Positions 6,777-6,821 of a stretch of 6,821 nt of DNA are shown piece by piece (within the stretch, counting starts at the first letter, position 1; each line of letters starts with the position of its first letter). Position numbers and translations under genes: made by a program. The stretch is from positions 1 through 6,821 of the forward strand of contig JAHQVR010000298.1 in NCBI GenBank assembly GCA_019634245.1, in the 5' to 3' direction. This DNA comes from Gammaproteobacteria bacterium. GTDB lineage: Bacteria > Pseudomonadota > Gammaproteobacteria > Granulosicoccales > Granulosicoccaceae. The notes under the pieces were generated by a model that did not search any database, had not been told where the DNA came from, and worked only from the letters and a program-made list of their open reading frames with translations.

Positions 6777-6821
6777 ATGCAAGCAACATCGGCATGCAGC
6801 CTAACTTCCAAAGGTGTGCGG
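6777..6821 (+). CDS. Possible start of a downstream gene (3'-truncated, unknown)
   Basis: An ATG at 6777, four bases after the stop of the molybdoenzyme gene, opens a frame that stays open to the right edge for 15 codons, starting MQATSACSLTSKGVR. A GTG at 6774 in the same frame is an alternative start. The position fits the tight gene spacing of this operon, and no terminator hairpin with a T-run lies between. No good ribosome-binding site is visible, and 15 codons are far too few to identify a product, so this is a placement-based guess. Confidence 0.22.
   Translation, partial: MQATSACSLTSKGVR

Noticed and set aside
6776..6790. Inverted repeat GATG/CATC after the last gene as a possible terminator
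   Set aside because: The stem is four base pairs and no T-run follows.
1..6821. Mobile elements, attachment sites, tRNA genes or CRISPR arrays
   Set aside because: No transposase, integrase, terminal repeats, tRNA-like folds or regularly spaced repeats were seen, and composition looks uniform across the four genes.

Overview
The window holds four complete genes, all on the + strand and tightly packed, with gaps of 5, 12 and 51 bases. They look like one operon. In order they are: a ProV-type ABC transporter ATPase (102-1196), a double-length ProW-type permease made of two fused copies (1202-3280), a GcvT-fold folate-dependent methyltransferase/demethylase of the DmdA-like kind (3293-4459), and a cytoplasmic molybdenum S/N-oxide reductase-family enzyme related to BisC, TorZ and DorA (4511-6772). 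The edges suggest that the transcription unit continues both ways. An open frame enters from the left and stops at 98, three bases before the first gene. A possible new reading frame begins at 6777 and runs off the right edge. No RNA genes, insertion sequences, CRISPR arrays, long repeats or convincing terminators were seen.

Organism: the sequence has moderate GC with no obvious compositional break. Betaine-type uptake together with DmdA-like and BisC-like enzymes suggests a marine or saline proteobacterium, perhaps a gammaproteobacterium. This is inference from gene content, not from a marker gene.

Likely joint role: the transporter family imports small quaternary or methylated zwitterions (glycine betaine, choline, DMSP, TMAO and similar). 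The GcvT-like protein would then move a methyl or one-carbon unit from the imported compound, or a derivative, to tetrahydrofolate. The molybdoenzyme would act on an oxidised or aromatic relative such as an N-oxide, S-oxide or pyridinium betaine. A ProV-ProW transporter linked to a DmdA-like protein and a BisC-like molybdoenzyme does not match any pathway I can name with confidence. It is the main candidate here for an uncharacterised catabolic system. The substrate cannot be read from the sequence, and the periplasmic binding protein that would hint at it is not in the window.
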